From DATKNA01 sp963786765 (GTDB lineage: Bacteria > Actinomycetota > Actinomycetes > Actinomycetales > Kineosporiaceae), in NCBI GenBank assembly GCA_963786765.1, contig CAWBAJ010000012.1:186001-250000 (forward strand): DNA of 64,000 nt. Direction: 5' to 3'. The position numbers and the translations under genes are program-made. Below, one piece after another: positions 1 through 8,606 of the stretch (the stretch's first letter is position 1; each line of letters opens with the position of its first letter). The notes below the pieces were generated by a model. It searched no databases. It was not told the DNA's origin and saw only the letters and a list, made by a program, of their open reading frames with translations.

Positions 1-758
1 GCGGTCTTCGGGTCGATCCAGCGGATCGTGGTGCCCTCGGGCGCGACGGCCTGCCGGACGGCCTCGAGCAGATCTCCCAGGCTGTGCGGGGGCGGCGGCC
101 CGGCGACGTGGAACGGCCCGCTGGCGCCGTCCTCGAGCAGGCGGACGACCAGGTCCGCCAGGTCGCGCCCGTCGATCACCTGCACCGGCTGGTCCGGCGG
201 GCCCGCTGCCAGGACCTCGCCGCCCTCGGCGAGCCGGCGGACCCAGTAGGTGAAGCGGCCGGTGGTGTCGTAGGGCCCGATCACGTAGGTCGGCCGGACG
301 ATCAGTGTCCCGGCCCCGAACGTCTCGACGGCGGCGTACTCGCACAAGGCCTTGAGCCCGCCGTACGTCTGCGGGGTGACCTCCTCGGTGTCCGGGTCGG
401 TGAGCACCTCCAGGGGGGCGCTCTCCGTGAACCCGGGCGCGTCGGCCTCGGCGTAGACGGAGATCGAGGAGATGTACAGGTACCGGCCGCCGCGCCCGCC
501 GGACCGGCCGAGCGCCTCGCCCAGGGCGCGCACCTGGCGGGGCACGAAGGCTGTGACGTCCACCGTGGCGTCCCACTGCCCTTCGGCCAGCTCCGCGAGG
601 TCGCCGTTCCGGTCGCCGTGCCGGTGCTCGGCCTGCGGGAACGGATCCTCTTCGCCACTGCCCCGGTGGAACAGGGTGACCTCGTGCCCGGCGTCGAGCA
701 GCGCCTGGACGATGTGCCGGCCGACGAACCGGGTTCCGCCGACGACGAGAACGCGCAC
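1..758 (-). CDS. NAD-dependent epimerase/dehydratase family protein (3' end outside window)
   Basis: Rossmann-fold sugar-nucleotide epimerase or reductase type protein. The N-terminus reads VRVLVVGGTRFVGRHIV, with the GxxxxG dinucleotide-binding turn. Later segments are SSISVY, the Y-G-x-x-K-x-x-C-E catalytic stretch (YGGLKALCE) and a VRPTYVIGP segment typical of the extended short-chain dehydrogenase family. The GTG start has GGAGG six bases upstream. About 252 codons are present and the C-terminus runs off the left edge. Substrate unknown. Nothing upstream on the same strand suggests an operon; the gene is divergent from the penicillin-binding protein. Confidence 0.85.
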   Translation of the reverse strand, partial: MRVLVVGGTRFVGRHIVQALLDAGHEVTLFHRGSGEEDPFPQAEHRHGDRNGDLAELAEGQWDATVDVTAFVPRQVRALGEALGRSGGRGGRYLYISSISVYAEADAPGFTESAPLEVLTDPDTEEVTPQTYGGLKALCEYAAVETFGAGTLIVRPTYVIGPYDTTGRFTYWVRRLAEGGEVLAAGPPDQPVQVIDGRDLADLVVRLLEDGASGPFHVAGPPPPHSLGDLLEAVRQAVAPEGTTIRWIDPKT

Positions 759-903
759 CGACACCTCCACAACGCTCGAGGGCGCCGTCTGCGCCCGCCT
801 CGGGCCGACCCTATGGCCCGTTCGGCGGGTTCGCGCTCGTGGTGACGCGCTCGGTACCGTCGGCGCGGGGGTCCGCCAGCAATCAGCAACAGGGAGGTGC
901 GCC

Positions 904-2847
904 GTGCCCCGGCGCCGTGCGCGCATGGTCGTCCTCGTGGTCCTGGCCGTCTTCGCCGTGGCCGCGGGCGTCGCCATCCCGGTCGCCCTGCGGCTGCGCC
1001 CGGACGCCGACAGCGACGCGGCGCGCGCCGCCGTGCAGTCCTTCGCCCAGGCCTGGCGCGCCGGGGACCTCGCGTCGGTCCGGTACAGCGGGGCATCGGG
1101 CGCGGACGTGGCGAAGGCGGTGGCGACGGCGACGGCCGGCCTCACCCCGGCGGCGAAGGACGTCCCCGCGGCCGTCGACGTCCTCGACGTCGGCGACGTC
1201 GGCACCACCGCCCCCGACACCGCCCGAGCCCGGCTGCGCGTGCGCTGGGCGCTGGGCGGCGACCGAGCATGGACCTACGAGACGAGCGTCGACGCCCGCA
1301 GGGCGAACGGGGCGTGGGGTGTCGCATGGACGCCTGCCGTGGTCCATCCGTCGCTGCGGGCCGGCCAGGCCCTCGTGGTCCAGCGGACTGCCGCTGAGCG
1401 CGGGCGGATCCTGGGCGCGGGCGGCGAGGAGCTCGCCGGGCCGCGGGCCGTCGTCGTCGTGGGGATCGAGCCCCGCCGGGCGGACGACCGCGCCGCGGCC
1501 GCCGCCGCCCTGGCGAAGGTCGTGGGCGTCGACGCCACCGACCTCACCCGCCGCGTGAAGGCGGCCGCGCCCGCCGCCTTCGTCGAGGCGATCACCTTGC
1601 GTTCTGACGCCTACAAGGCGCTCGCCCCCCGGTTGGCGTCCGTGCCGGGCCTCGTCACCCGCAAGAGCCAGCTCAGCCTCGGCCGGACGAAGACGTTCGC
1701 CCGGGCGCTGCTCGGCAGCGCAGGGCCGGCCACGAAGGAGCTCGTGTCCGGCTCTGGCGGCAGGATCCGGGCCGGCGACGTGACCGGAATCGCCGGCCTG
1801 CAACGCACGTACGACGCCGTACTCGCCGGCACGCCGGGCCTCGCCGTCCACGTCACGGGCCAGGGGGCGCCGGACGCTCCCCTGTTCACCGCGCCCGCCA
1901 CGGCCGGGGCCGACGTGCAGCTCACGCTCGACGTGTCGGTGCAGGACGCGGCCGAGGCGGCGCTGGCCAAGGCCACCAAGCCTGCCGCCCTGGTCGCGGT
2001 GCGCGCGTCCACTGGCGAGGTCCTCGCCGTCGCGAACGGGGGCCCCGATGCCGCCGGGTACGACCGGGCCCTGCTCGGGCAGTACCCGCCCGGTTCGACC
2101 TTCAAGGTCGTCTCGGGGTACGCGCTGCTGCGGCAGGGATACACGGCCAGCACTCCCGTCGCGTGCCCGCCCACCATCACCGTCTCGGGGCTGACCTTCA
2201 AGAATGCGGAGAACGAGGTGCTGGGCACCGTGCCTTTCCGCACAGACTTCGCGCAGTCCTGCAACACGGCGTTCGTGGGCAGCGCCGGCAAGGTCAGCGC
2301 CGCGCAGCTGGCCGACGCGGCCAAGGACCTCGGCTACGGGTCGGCAGCCGGCCTCGGCGTCCAGGCGTTCGGGGGCAGCGTCCCCACCTCCGGCGACGAG
2401 GTGGAGCACGCCGCGGACATGATCGGGCAGGGCAAGGTCCTGGCGAGCCCGCTGAGCGTCGCCACGGCCTCGGCGTCCGTTGCCGCGGGAACCCCCGTGA
2501 CGCCGCGGCTCGTTCTGCGGCCGGCGCCGGGCAGCTCGACGTCCGGGTCGGCCGCCGCAGCAGCCGGCCGGGCGCTGGACGCGGGCGCCGGGGGAATCCT
2601 TCGAGACCTCATGCGCAGCGTGGTGACCGGCGGGACGGGCACGGCGCTGAAGGGCGTTCCCGGCGGCCCCGTCCACGGCAAGACGGGCACCGCCGAATTC
2701 GGCACCAAGAACCCCCCGGACACCCACGCCTGGTTCACCGGCTACCAGGGCGACGTCGCGTTCGCGGTCGTCGTCGAGGGAGGCGGTTTCGGCGCGAAGG
2801 CGGCCGCGCCGATCGCCGCCGACTTCCTGGGGCGACTGCGCGGCTGA
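904..2847 (+). CDS. Class B penicillin-binding protein with NTF2-like N-terminal domain
   Basis: Peptidoglycan D,D-transpeptidase of 647 residues acting outside the cytoplasmic membrane. A single N-terminal membrane anchor (about residues 8-28, valine/alanine rich) is followed by an NTF2-like/MecA-N domain (about 35-150), a dimerisation region, and the transpeptidase domain. The three catalytic motifs are intact: STFK with Ser about 398, SCN about 452, KTGTAE about 593. The start is a GTG preceded by AGGGAGGT; the reading frame is open further upstream but has no better start. Family knowledge: such proteins crosslink cell wall and bind beta-lactams. It resembles actinobacterial PbpA-like enzymes but is not beside division genes, so no symbol is given. 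Confidence 0.93.
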   Translation: MPRRRARMVVLVVLAVFAVAAGVAIPVALRLRPDADSDAARAAVQSFAQAWRAGDLASVRYSGASGADVAKAVATATAGLTPAAKDVPAAVDVLDVGDVGTTAPDTARARLRVRWALGGDRAWTYETSVDARRANGAWGVAWTPAVVHPSLRAGQALVVQRTAAERGRILGAGGEELAGPRAVVVVGIEPRRADDRAAAAAALAKVVGVDATDLTRRVKAAAPAAFVEAITLRSDAYKALAPRLASVPGLVTRKSQLSLGRTKTFARALLGSAGPATKELVSGSGGRIRAGDVTGIAGLQRTYDAVLAGTPGLAVHVTGQGAPDAPLFTAPATAGADVQLTLDVSVQDAAEAALAKATKPAALVAVRASTGEVLAVANGGPDAAGYDRALLGQYPPGSTFKVVSGYALLRQGYTASTPVACPPTITVSGLTFKNAENEVLGTVPFRTDFAQSCNTAFVGSAGKVSAAQLADAAKDLGYGSAAGLGVQAFGGSVPTSGDEVEHAADMIGQGKVLASPLSVATASASVAAGTPVTPRLVLRPAPGSSTSGSAAAAAGRALDAGAGGILRDLMRSVVTGGTGTALKGVPGGPVHGKTGTAEFGTKNPPDTHAWFTGYQGDVAFAVVVEGGGFGAKAAAPIAADFLGRLRG

Positions 2848-2900
2848 CAGTCCGGCAAGCAGGGCCTGCACCCGGGGAGGAGGAAGGTGTCTTCCTTCCC

Positions 2901-2939
2901 CCGTATGCGCTGCCCCACCGGGTGGGGCAGCACATACGG
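2901..2939. terminator. Bidirectional hairpin between convergent genes
   Basis: Two 19-base arms (CCGTATG...CCACC and GGTGG...CATACGG) pair with one mismatch around a single central G. The hairpin lies between the stop of the penicillin-binding protein and the stop of the MerR gene, where a shared terminator is expected. There is no clear T-tract, as is common in high-GC actinobacteria. A smaller GAAGG/CTTCC hairpin lies just before it. Confidence 0.7.
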
Positions 2940-2977
2940 TTCAGGTCAGCACCCACCTTCCCCGGAACCCGCGTTCG

Positions 2978-3775
2978 TCAGGCCTGCGTGTCTGTCTCGG
3001 CCAGGACCGCGTCGTGGATCCACTGAGCGAGGCCTGGCGCGCGGTCGTCGTAGGTCCGCCGGAAGCGGTCGTCGGCCACGTACATCTCCGCGAGGCCGCG
3101 CTGCATCTCGGGTGAGCAGTCGTAGAACCAGCGCGAGATGTGCTCGCGGTGGTCGCGGACCGCGGCGGCGGCCTCGGGCCCGTCGGCGGGCGCGCCGGCG
3201 GTGAACAGGTCGGCGAATCGCTGGGTGACGCCCTCGCCCTCCGCCTTGATCCGCAGCCAGTCGTCCTTGGAGTAGGACGCCGTCCGCTGGGCCGACTGTC
3301 GGTACGCGTCGGTGTCGCCCCACCGGTCGCGTGCCTCGTCGGCGTACTCGTCGGGATCGTGCTCCCCGAAGACCTCGAACTTCTCCTCAGGGGTGAGTCT
3401 CATGCCTGACATGTGTGCCTCCATCTCCTTCTCCAGCCCTCGGAGCAGCCGTTCCAGCTGCTCGATCCGGGATCGGACCAGGCCGTGCTGGCGCCGCAGG
3501 TGCGCCAGCGGCTCGGCGGTCCCGTCGAGCAGTTCCGCGATCTGTTCGAGGGCGAAACCGAGCTCCCGGTAGCCGAGCACGGCGTGCAGCCGGTCGAGGT
3601 CGCCCTCGCCGTACAGCCGATAGCCGGCCGCCGTCCGCCCGCTGGGGGTGACCAGCCCGATCCGGTCGTAGTGGTGCAGGGTGCGCACCGTGACGCCGCT
3701 GAGCTGCGCGACGTCGCCCACGGTCAGCAGGTCGTCCACGCTCGGTTCCTCTCCGTCGCCCGTCGTCGTCGCCAT
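2978..3775 (-). CDS. MerR family transcriptional regulator, TipA type
   Basis: 265-residue activator/repressor. An N-terminal winged helix (about residues 14-80; LLTVGDVAQLSGVTVRTLHH then YDRIGLVTPSGRTAAGYR) and a long dimerisation helix rich in E/R/L lead to a C-terminal TipAS-like domain (from about 150; RWGDTDAYRQSAQR, CSPEMQRGLAEMY). TipAS domains bind small peptides or antibiotics in known members; the ligand here is unknown. The ATG start at 3775 is preferred because a MerR-type promoter lies immediately upstream and implies a nearly leaderless message; the frame stays open to about 3868. Divergent from corA, 67 bases away. Confidence 0.92.
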   Translation of the reverse strand: MATTTGDGEEPSVDDLLTVGDVAQLSGVTVRTLHHYDRIGLVTPSGRTAAGYRLYGEGDLDRLHAVLGYRELGFALEQIAELLDGTAEPLAHLRRQHGLVRSRIEQLERLLRGLEKEMEAHMSGMRLTPEEKFEVFGEHDPDEYADEARDRWGDTDAYRQSAQRTASYSKDDWLRIKAEGEGVTQRFADLFTAGAPADGPEAAAAVRDHREHISRWFYDCSPEMQRGLAEMYVADDRFRRTYDDRAPGLAQWIHDAVLAETDTQA

Positions 3776-3777
3776 CG

Positions 3778-3808
3778 ACGCTAGAGCCCGACGCAACGTC
3801 AGGGTCCA
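3778..3808 (-). promoter_or_regulatory. MerR-type promoter with operator in a 19-bp spacer
   Basis: On the minus strand TGGACC (-35-like, 3808-3803) and TAGCGT (-10-like, 3783-3778) are 19 bases apart, the over-long spacing diagnostic of MerR-controlled promoters. The spacer holds an imperfect dyad ACCCTGACG-TTG-CGTCGGGCT (3805-3785). Transcription would begin at or next to the ATG of the MerR gene, suggesting self-regulation. Confidence 0.6.
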
Positions 3809-3842
3809 GTTCATTTCCCGATCTGCTGGGTACCGTGATGCC

Positions 3843-4814
3843 ATGGCCCGGACGAGGCTGTACCGCAACGGGGTCCTCGAGTTGGAGGACTACCCGCTGG
3901 CCGACGTCTCCGACCACCTGGAGGACCCGTCGTCCGTGGTCTGGGTGGACGTGTGCGAGCCGGACCGCGAGGAGCTCGACGCGATCGCCGAGGAGCTGCA
4001 GCTGCACACCCTCGCCGTCGAGGACGCGATCGCCGAACGCCAGCGCCCCAAGCTCGACCGGTACCGCAGCCACTTGTTCGTGACCGGCTACGCGGTGCGC
4101 CTCGACCAGGCCACGGGCCGGCTCGAAGTCGCCGAGGTCGCGGCCTTCGTGACCCGGCAGGCGCTCGTCACGGTCCGCAAGTCCCCGGACTTCGACATCG
4201 ACGACGTCACGTCGCGCTGGGACAACTCCCCCGACCTTGCGAAGCACGGGGTCGAGTTCCTGCTGCACGGCCTGCTCGACTCGATCGTGGACACGCACTT
4301 CGGCGCCGTCCAGGCCCTGGACGACGAGATCGAGGGCCTCGAGGACATGCTCTTCGACGACAGGCCGCGCAGCCGGGAGGTGCAGGAGCGCTCGTTCCAG
4401 ATGCGCAAGAGCCTGGTCCTGCTGCGGCGGGTCGTCGTGCCCATGCGCGAGGTCGTCAACTCGCTGATGCGGCGCGACCTGCACGTCGTGGACGACGCGA
4501 TGATGCCGTACTACCAGGACGTCTACGACCACGTGCTGCGCGCGACGGAGTGGACGGAGTCGCTGCGCGACCTGGTCACCACGATCCTCGAGACGCACCT
4601 GACGATCCAGGGCAACCGGCTCAACTCGATCATGAAGAAGGTGACGAGCTGGGCCGCGATCATCGCCGTGCCGACCGCCGTCACCGGCTTCTACGGGCAG
4701 AACGTCCCCTACCCGGGGTTCGGGCACCTGTCGGGCTTCTGGACCTCGACCCTGCTCATCGTCGTGCTGTCCGCGATCCTCTACGGCGTCTTCCGCCGCA
4801 AGGACTGGATCTGA
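3843..4814 (+). CDS. corA: CorA family Mg2+/Co2+ transporter (GQN variant)
   Basis: 323-residue divalent cation channel of the CorA type. A large N-terminal cytoplasmic domain and long helices (charged, DDEIEGLEDMLF and REVQERSFQMRKSL) precede two C-terminal membrane helices (WAAIIAVPTAVTGFY and TLLIVVLSAILYGVF) and a basic tail RRKDWI. The family signature between the helices is YGMN; here it reads YGQN at about residues 283-286, followed by VPYPGFG. Family knowledge: the GMN loop selects hydrated Mg2+; Q instead of M is seen in part of the family. ATG start 67 bases from the divergent MerR gene. Confidence 0.92.
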   Translation: MARTRLYRNGVLELEDYPLADVSDHLEDPSSVVWVDVCEPDREELDAIAEELQLHTLAVEDAIAERQRPKLDRYRSHLFVTGYAVRLDQATGRLEVAEVAAFVTRQALVTVRKSPDFDIDDVTSRWDNSPDLAKHGVEFLLHGLLDSIVDTHFGAVQALDDEIEGLEDMLFDDRPRSREVQERSFQMRKSLVLLRRVVVPMREVVNSLMRRDLHVVDDAMMPYYQDVYDHVLRATEWTESLRDLVTTILETHLTIQGNRLNSIMKKVTSWAAIIAVPTAVTGFYGQNVPYPGFGHLSGFWTSTLLIVVLSAILYGVFRRKDWI

Positions 4815-4840
4815 GGACGCCCTCGCGGGGGCCGGCCGGG

Positions 4841-4880
4841 GGCGGGCAGCGGCGCGAGGAGCCCCGCGCCGCCGCCCGCC
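4841..4880. terminator. Hairpin between convergent corA and SRPBCC genes
   Basis: Arms of 16 bases (GGCGGGCAGCGGCGCG and CGCGCCGCCGCCCGCC) pair with one mismatch around an 8-base loop. A 10-base palindrome TGAGGCCTCA follows at 4881-4890. It lies entirely in the 87-base gap between two convergent stops. Confidence 0.6.
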
Positions 4881-4901
4881 TGAGGCCTCAGCGCCGGGAC
4901 G

Positions 4902-5345
4902 TCAGGCCGACGATTCGGCGAGGGACGCCACGCGCTCGAGGCCGGCGTCCCATCGCCGGCCGAGGTCGTCGAGGTCGACACCGTCCGTGAGGTGGTCCTG
5001 GCTGAGCTCGAGCCGTGTCGCGGCGTCGCCGTCCTCACGCAGGTCCACCTCCACGATGGACGGCGGCGCGTCGGGAGCCGGGTGCCACGACACCCGCAGC
5101 TGCTCGAGCGGGTGGTAGCTGCGGACGACGCCGCTGGCGCCGTCGGAGCAGTGGTACGGCTCCCCCTTGCCACCCAGCGTCGCGCCCTCGCCCAGCAGCG
5201 CCTCGGCGCCGGCAGGGCTGACGAGAACCTCCCAGACATGCACGAGGGGCGCCTGGACGGCGCGGCTCACGCGCACCGTCGGCGCCCCCGTTCCCTGCGT
5301 CTTCCCGGGCGTCGCGCCCTCGGCCTCCGTGCCCACAGTCGTCAT
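4902..5345 (-). CDS. SRPBCC (START/Bet v1-like) domain protein
   Basis: 147-residue single-domain protein. After an unstructured start, VRVSRAVQAPLVHVWEVLVS matches the opening strand and helix of the AHSA1/SRPBCC fold. It is followed by a W-rich strand (LRVSWHPAPD) and the typical end LTRLELSQDHL...WDAGLERVASL. Such proteins bind hydrophobic ligands or act as Hsp90-activator-like domains; no ligand can be inferred. The ATG at 5345 has GGGAGG upstream. Stands alone, convergent with corA. Confidence 0.82.
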   Translation of the reverse strand: MTTVGTEAEGATPGKTQGTGAPTVRVSRAVQAPLVHVWEVLVSPAGAEALLGEGATLGGKGEPYHCSDGASGVVRSYHPLEQLRVSWHPAPDAPPSIVEVDLREDGDAATRLELSQDHLTDGVDLDDLGRRWDAGLERVASLAESSA

Positions 5346-5550
5346 CGAGCCTCCCTGTCGTCGGCGTGCGATCGACGCACAGCGGGCCGCCCCCCTGGCC
5401 GCAGGCCCCGCTGGTGTCATCCGGGTCCGGTGCGGAACCGGTGGGACCAGCACACTCCTGATCCGCGCGGCCCACAACCCCTCTCGCCCCCGTCCTTGCA
5501 TGCGTCGCGCGCCGGATCGTCCGTTCTGCCGATCCTGCTCGCGGACGCCG

Positions 5551-6510
5551 TCAGCGCGCGGCGGTCGGATCGAGGAAGACGTGATCGATGCCCGGGAAGA
5601 CCGCGACCATCCGGCGTTCGGCCTCGTCCGCGACCCGCTCGAGGTCGTCCGTCGTGAAGTCGTCGCTGAACTCGACCTTCGCGGCGACGAGCAGCCGGCG
5701 CGGCCCGGTGACGGTGGTCACGAACACGGGGACCGACAGCACGCCCGGCAGGGACTCGAGCTCGTCGCGCAGCTGCTGGTCGAGCCCCAGCGGGGCGGAA
5801 CGGCCGACCAGCAGGCTGGTGTTCGACCGCACCAGCGATGCGGCGACGAACACCAGCAGAACGCCGATGAGCACCGAGCTGACGCCGTCCCAGACGCTCG
5901 AGCCGGTGACCTCTGTCAGCGCCAGGCCCGCCGCTGCGAGCGCCAGTCCGACGAGCGCAGCGCTGTCCTCCAGGGTCACCGCCTTGACGGCGGTGTCCGT
6001 CGTCTCCTGCAGGAGGGTGCGGGTGGGTACCCGGAAGCGGCGGGCCGTGCCGCGCACCTGCCGCAGCGCCCGCAGCAGCGAGGTCCCCTCGAGGACGAAC
6101 GCGACCGCCAGCACGACGAACGCGACCCGTGGATCCCCGCTGTCGCCGCCGTGCACGATCCGGTCGACCCCCTCCCACACCGACACCGCGGCGCCGGCGA
6201 CGAAGGTGCCGAGGGCCGCGAGCAGCGCCCACAGGTAGGCCTCGCGGCCGTACCCGAGCGGGTGCCGCTCGTCCGCGGGCTTGGCGCCGCGCCGGATGGC
6301 GACGAACAGCAGCACCTCGGTGACGGTGTCGGCGAGCGAGTGCGTGGCCTCGGACAGCATGGCGGAGGATCCGCTGATCAGGGCGGCGACGCCCTTCGCG
6401 GCGGCGATGCCGAGGTTCGCCAGGCCGGCCACCAGCACGGTGAGGACGCTCTCCCCCTGGTCCTGCTCCGCCGGCGTCGCCGGTGTCTTCGTCGCCGTCT
6501 GCCCGCTCAC
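5551..6510 (-). CDS. Cation diffusion facilitator (Zn2+/Mn2+/Fe2+ antiporter)
   Basis: 319-residue membrane exporter of the CDF family. Six hydrophobic segments are visible. Metal-site motifs are HSLAD (HxxxD) in the second helix and EDSAALVG in the fifth. The DERHPLGYGRE loop after helix 2 is characteristic. A soluble C-terminal domain (about residues 225-319) carries the dimer/metal sensing fold (LPGVLSVPVFVTTVTGPRRL; ERRMVAVFPGIDHVFLDP). Metal specificity cannot be told. The GTG start is chosen because it begins the VSGQTATK segment just before helix 1; its Shine-Dalgarno is weak. Confidence 0.9.
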   Translation of the reverse strand: MSGQTATKTPATPAEQDQGESVLTVLVAGLANLGIAAAKGVAALISGSSAMLSEATHSLADTVTEVLLFVAIRRGAKPADERHPLGYGREAYLWALLAALGTFVAGAAVSVWEGVDRIVHGGDSGDPRVAFVVLAVAFVLEGTSLLRALRQVRGTARRFRVPTRTLLQETTDTAVKAVTLEDSAALVGLALAAAGLALTEVTGSSVWDGVSSVLIGVLLVFVAASLVRSNTSLLVGRSAPLGLDQQLRDELESLPGVLSVPVFVTTVTGPRRLLVAAKVEFSDDFTTDDLERVADEAERRMVAVFPGIDHVFLDPTAAR

Positions 6511-6587
6511 CCCAACGACGTTATGCGGGCCTTCCCGCCCCCGCCCCTTGACCACAACTCGGCCCCCGCCCACCTAGAATCCGCCGG

Positions 6588-7127
6588 ATGCGGCTGCTGC
6601 TGCTCGCCGACACGCACGTTCCACGCCGCGCCCGGAACCTGCCGGGGCAGGTCTGGGACGAGGTCGACCGCGCGGATGTCGTCGTCCACGCCGGCGACTG
6701 GGTGGAGCCCTTCCTGCTCGACGCCCTCGAGGAGCGCCTCTCGCGGGCGACGACCGCCCGGGCCGGGGTCGGCAGGCTGATCGGCGTCCACGGTAACAAC
6801 GACGGCCGCGAGCTGCGGCGGCGGCTTCCCGAGGTCGCCCGGGCGGACGTGGGAGGCCTCGCGCTCGCCGTCGTCCACGAGACCGGCCCCGCCCAGGGGC
6901 GGGAGGCCCGCAGCGATGCCGACCCCCGCTTCGCCGGTGCCGACGTGCTCGTCTTCGGGCACAGCCACATCCCCTGGGACACGACGACGCCCGCCGGGCT
7001 GCGGCTGCTCAACCCCGGCTCCCCCACGGACCGTCGGCGCGAGCCCGCGTGCACCTACCTGACGGGTCGAGTCCTGCAGGGGCGGCTGGAGGACGTCGAG
7101 CTGCACCGCCTGCCGCCGCGGGCGTGA
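6588..7127 (+). CDS. YfcE/MJ0936-type metallophosphoesterase
   Basis: 179-residue calcineurin-like phosphodiesterase with all metal-binding motifs in order: ADTH (residues 7-10), HAGD, HGNND, VHET and GHSH, ending in LNPGSPTDRRR, the closing motif of the small YfcE/MJ0936 family. Members hydrolyse phosphodiesters with two divalent metals; physiological substrates are mostly unknown. Cytosolic, no signal peptide. Divergent from the CDF exporter, 77 bases away, and 72 bases before the glutamine synthetase-like gene. Confidence 0.9.
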   Translation: MRLLLLADTHVPRRARNLPGQVWDEVDRADVVVHAGDWVEPFLLDALEERLSRATTARAGVGRLIGVHGNNDGRELRRRLPEVARADVGGLALAVVHETGPAQGREARSDADPRFAGADVLVFGHSHIPWDTTTPAGLRLLNPGSPTDRRREPACTYLTGRVLQGRLEDVELHRLPPRA

Positions 7128-7199
7128 GAGGCTTCCGCCTGCACCAGTCGATCACCGTGCCGGGCCCGGGCTCCGGCGCACCAGAGCCGAGGAGCGCGC

Positions 7200-8606
7200 A
7201 TGGCCGACGACGTTCCCGCACCGCTGCCCGTGGCGCGACTGGAGGAGCTGGTGGCGGCGGGCGAGGTCGACACCGTCCTCGCCTGCTTCACCGACATGCA
7301 GGGGCGGCTGCAGGGCAAGCGGCTGCACGCCGCGTACTTCCTGTCCGAGGTGCTCGAGCACGGCACCGAGGCCTGCAACTACCTGCTCGCGGTCGACGTC
7401 GACATGAACACCGTGGGCGGCTACGAGATCTCCTCCTGGGAGCGCGGCTACGGCGACTTCGTGCTGCGGCCCGACCTCGCGACCATGCGCCGGGCGTCGT
7501 GGCTGCCGGCGTCCGTTCTCGTGCAGTGCGACGTGCTCTGGCTCGACGGGCAGCCGGTGCGGCAGTCCCCCCGGCAGATCCTCGCGCGCCAGGTCGAGGC
7601 GGCGGCCGAGCTGGGGTTCGTCGCGCTGGCGGGCACCGAGCTCGAGTTCCTGGTCTTCGAGGAGACCTACGACCAGGCCTGGGACCGCGGGTACGCCGGG
7701 CTGACCGGGGCGAACCGCTACAACGTCGACTACTCGATCCTCGGCACCGGGCGGGTCGAGCCCTTGCTGCGGGACATCCGAAACGCCATGCACGCGGCCG
7801 GGCTGCGGGTGGAGTCGGCGAAGGGCGAGTGCAACCTCGGCCAGCACGAGATCGCGTTCCGGTACGACGAGGTGGTCCGGACGGCGGACGGCCATGCCGT
7901 GTACAAGACGGCCGCGAAGGAGATCGCCGCGGCACACGGTCGCTCCCTGACCTTCATGAGCAAGTACGACGAGCGCGAGGGCAACTCGTGCCACATCCAC
8001 ATGAGCCTGCGCGGGAGCGACGGGTCGGTGGTGTTCGACCGGCCGGTGGACGGCAGCGCCGGCCCCACCGGCGGCCACGGCGGCGCGCACGTGAGCGCAC
8101 CGAGGTGTTCGGCGGCTTCGTCGCCGGCGTGCTCGCGACGCTGCGCGAGTTCACCCTGCTGTACGCGCCGAACGTCAACTCCTACAAGCGGTTCGCCGCG
8201 GGGTCGTTCGCCCCGACCCGCGTCGCCTGGGGGGAGGACAACCGCACCTGCTCGGTGCGGGTGGTCGGGCTCGGGTCCCTCGCTGCGCCCGGAGCTGCGG
8301 CTGCCGGGTGGCGACGTGAACCCCTACCTCGCGCTCGCGGGGATGCTCGCCGGCGGGCTGCACGGGATCCGGAGCGGTCTGCCGCTGCCTGCGGCGTTCC
8401 CCGGCAACGCCTACACCTCCGACCTGCCGACCGTGCCCACCACGCTGCGGGAGGCCCGCGACCTGTTCGCCGCCAGCGACGTCGCCCGGCATGCATTCGG
8501 CGACGACGTCGTCGACCACTACGTGAACGCGGCGGACGTCGAACTGGGCGCGTTCGAGGCCGCGGTGACCGACTGGGAGCGCAGGAGAGGGTTCGAACGG
8601 CTGTGA
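7200..8606 (+). CDS. Glutamine synthetase-like ligase, GlnA4 / gamma-glutamylpolyamine synthetase type (two frame breaks)
   Basis: About 468 residues. N-terminal beta-grasp region (FTDMQGRLQGKRLHA) and catalytic motifs AGTELEFLVFEE, YNVDYS, ESAKGECNLGQHEI, MSKYDEREGNSCHIHMSL and PGGDVNPYLALAGML identify the GlnA3/GlnA4 branch that glutamylates amines, rather than assimilatory GlnA. Between about 8095 and 8275 the matching protein (TEVFGGFVAGVLATL, YAPNVNSYKRF) continues in the next frame and then returns, so two compensating indels are present, probably sequencing errors. First gene of an operon with aldehyde dehydrogenase and two dehydrogenases; the following gene overlaps its stop (TGATG). 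Likely role: first step in polyamine or other amine catabolism. Confidence 0.85.
   Translation: MADDVPAPLPVARLEELVAAGEVDTVLACFTDMQGRLQGKRLHAAYFLSEVLEHGTEACNYLLAVDVDMNTVGGYEISSWERGYGDFVLRPDLATMRRASWLPASVLVQCDVLWLDGQPVRQSPRQILARQVEAAAELGFVALAGTELEFLVFEETYDQAWDRGYAGLTGANRYNVDYSILGTGRVEPLLRDIRNAMHAAGLRVESAKGECNLGQHEIAFRYDEVVRTADGHAVYKTAAKEIAAAHGRSLTFMSKYDEREGNSCHIHMSLRGSDGSVVFDRPVDGSAGPTGGHGGAHVSAPRCSAASSPACSRRCASSPCCTRRTSTPTSGSPRGRSPRPASPGGRTTAPARCGWSGSGPSLRPELRLPGGDVNPYLALAGMLAGGLHGIRSGLPLPAAFPGNAYTSDLPTVPTTLREARDLFAASDVARHAFGDDVVDHYVNAADVELGAFEAAVTDWERRRGFERL

Noticed and set aside
883..2871. A 662-codon open frame antisense to the penicillin-binding protein
   Set aside because: Composition is Arg/Gly/Asp/Ala shadow-type with no motif; the sense gene has all three catalytic motifs and a good ribosome-binding site.
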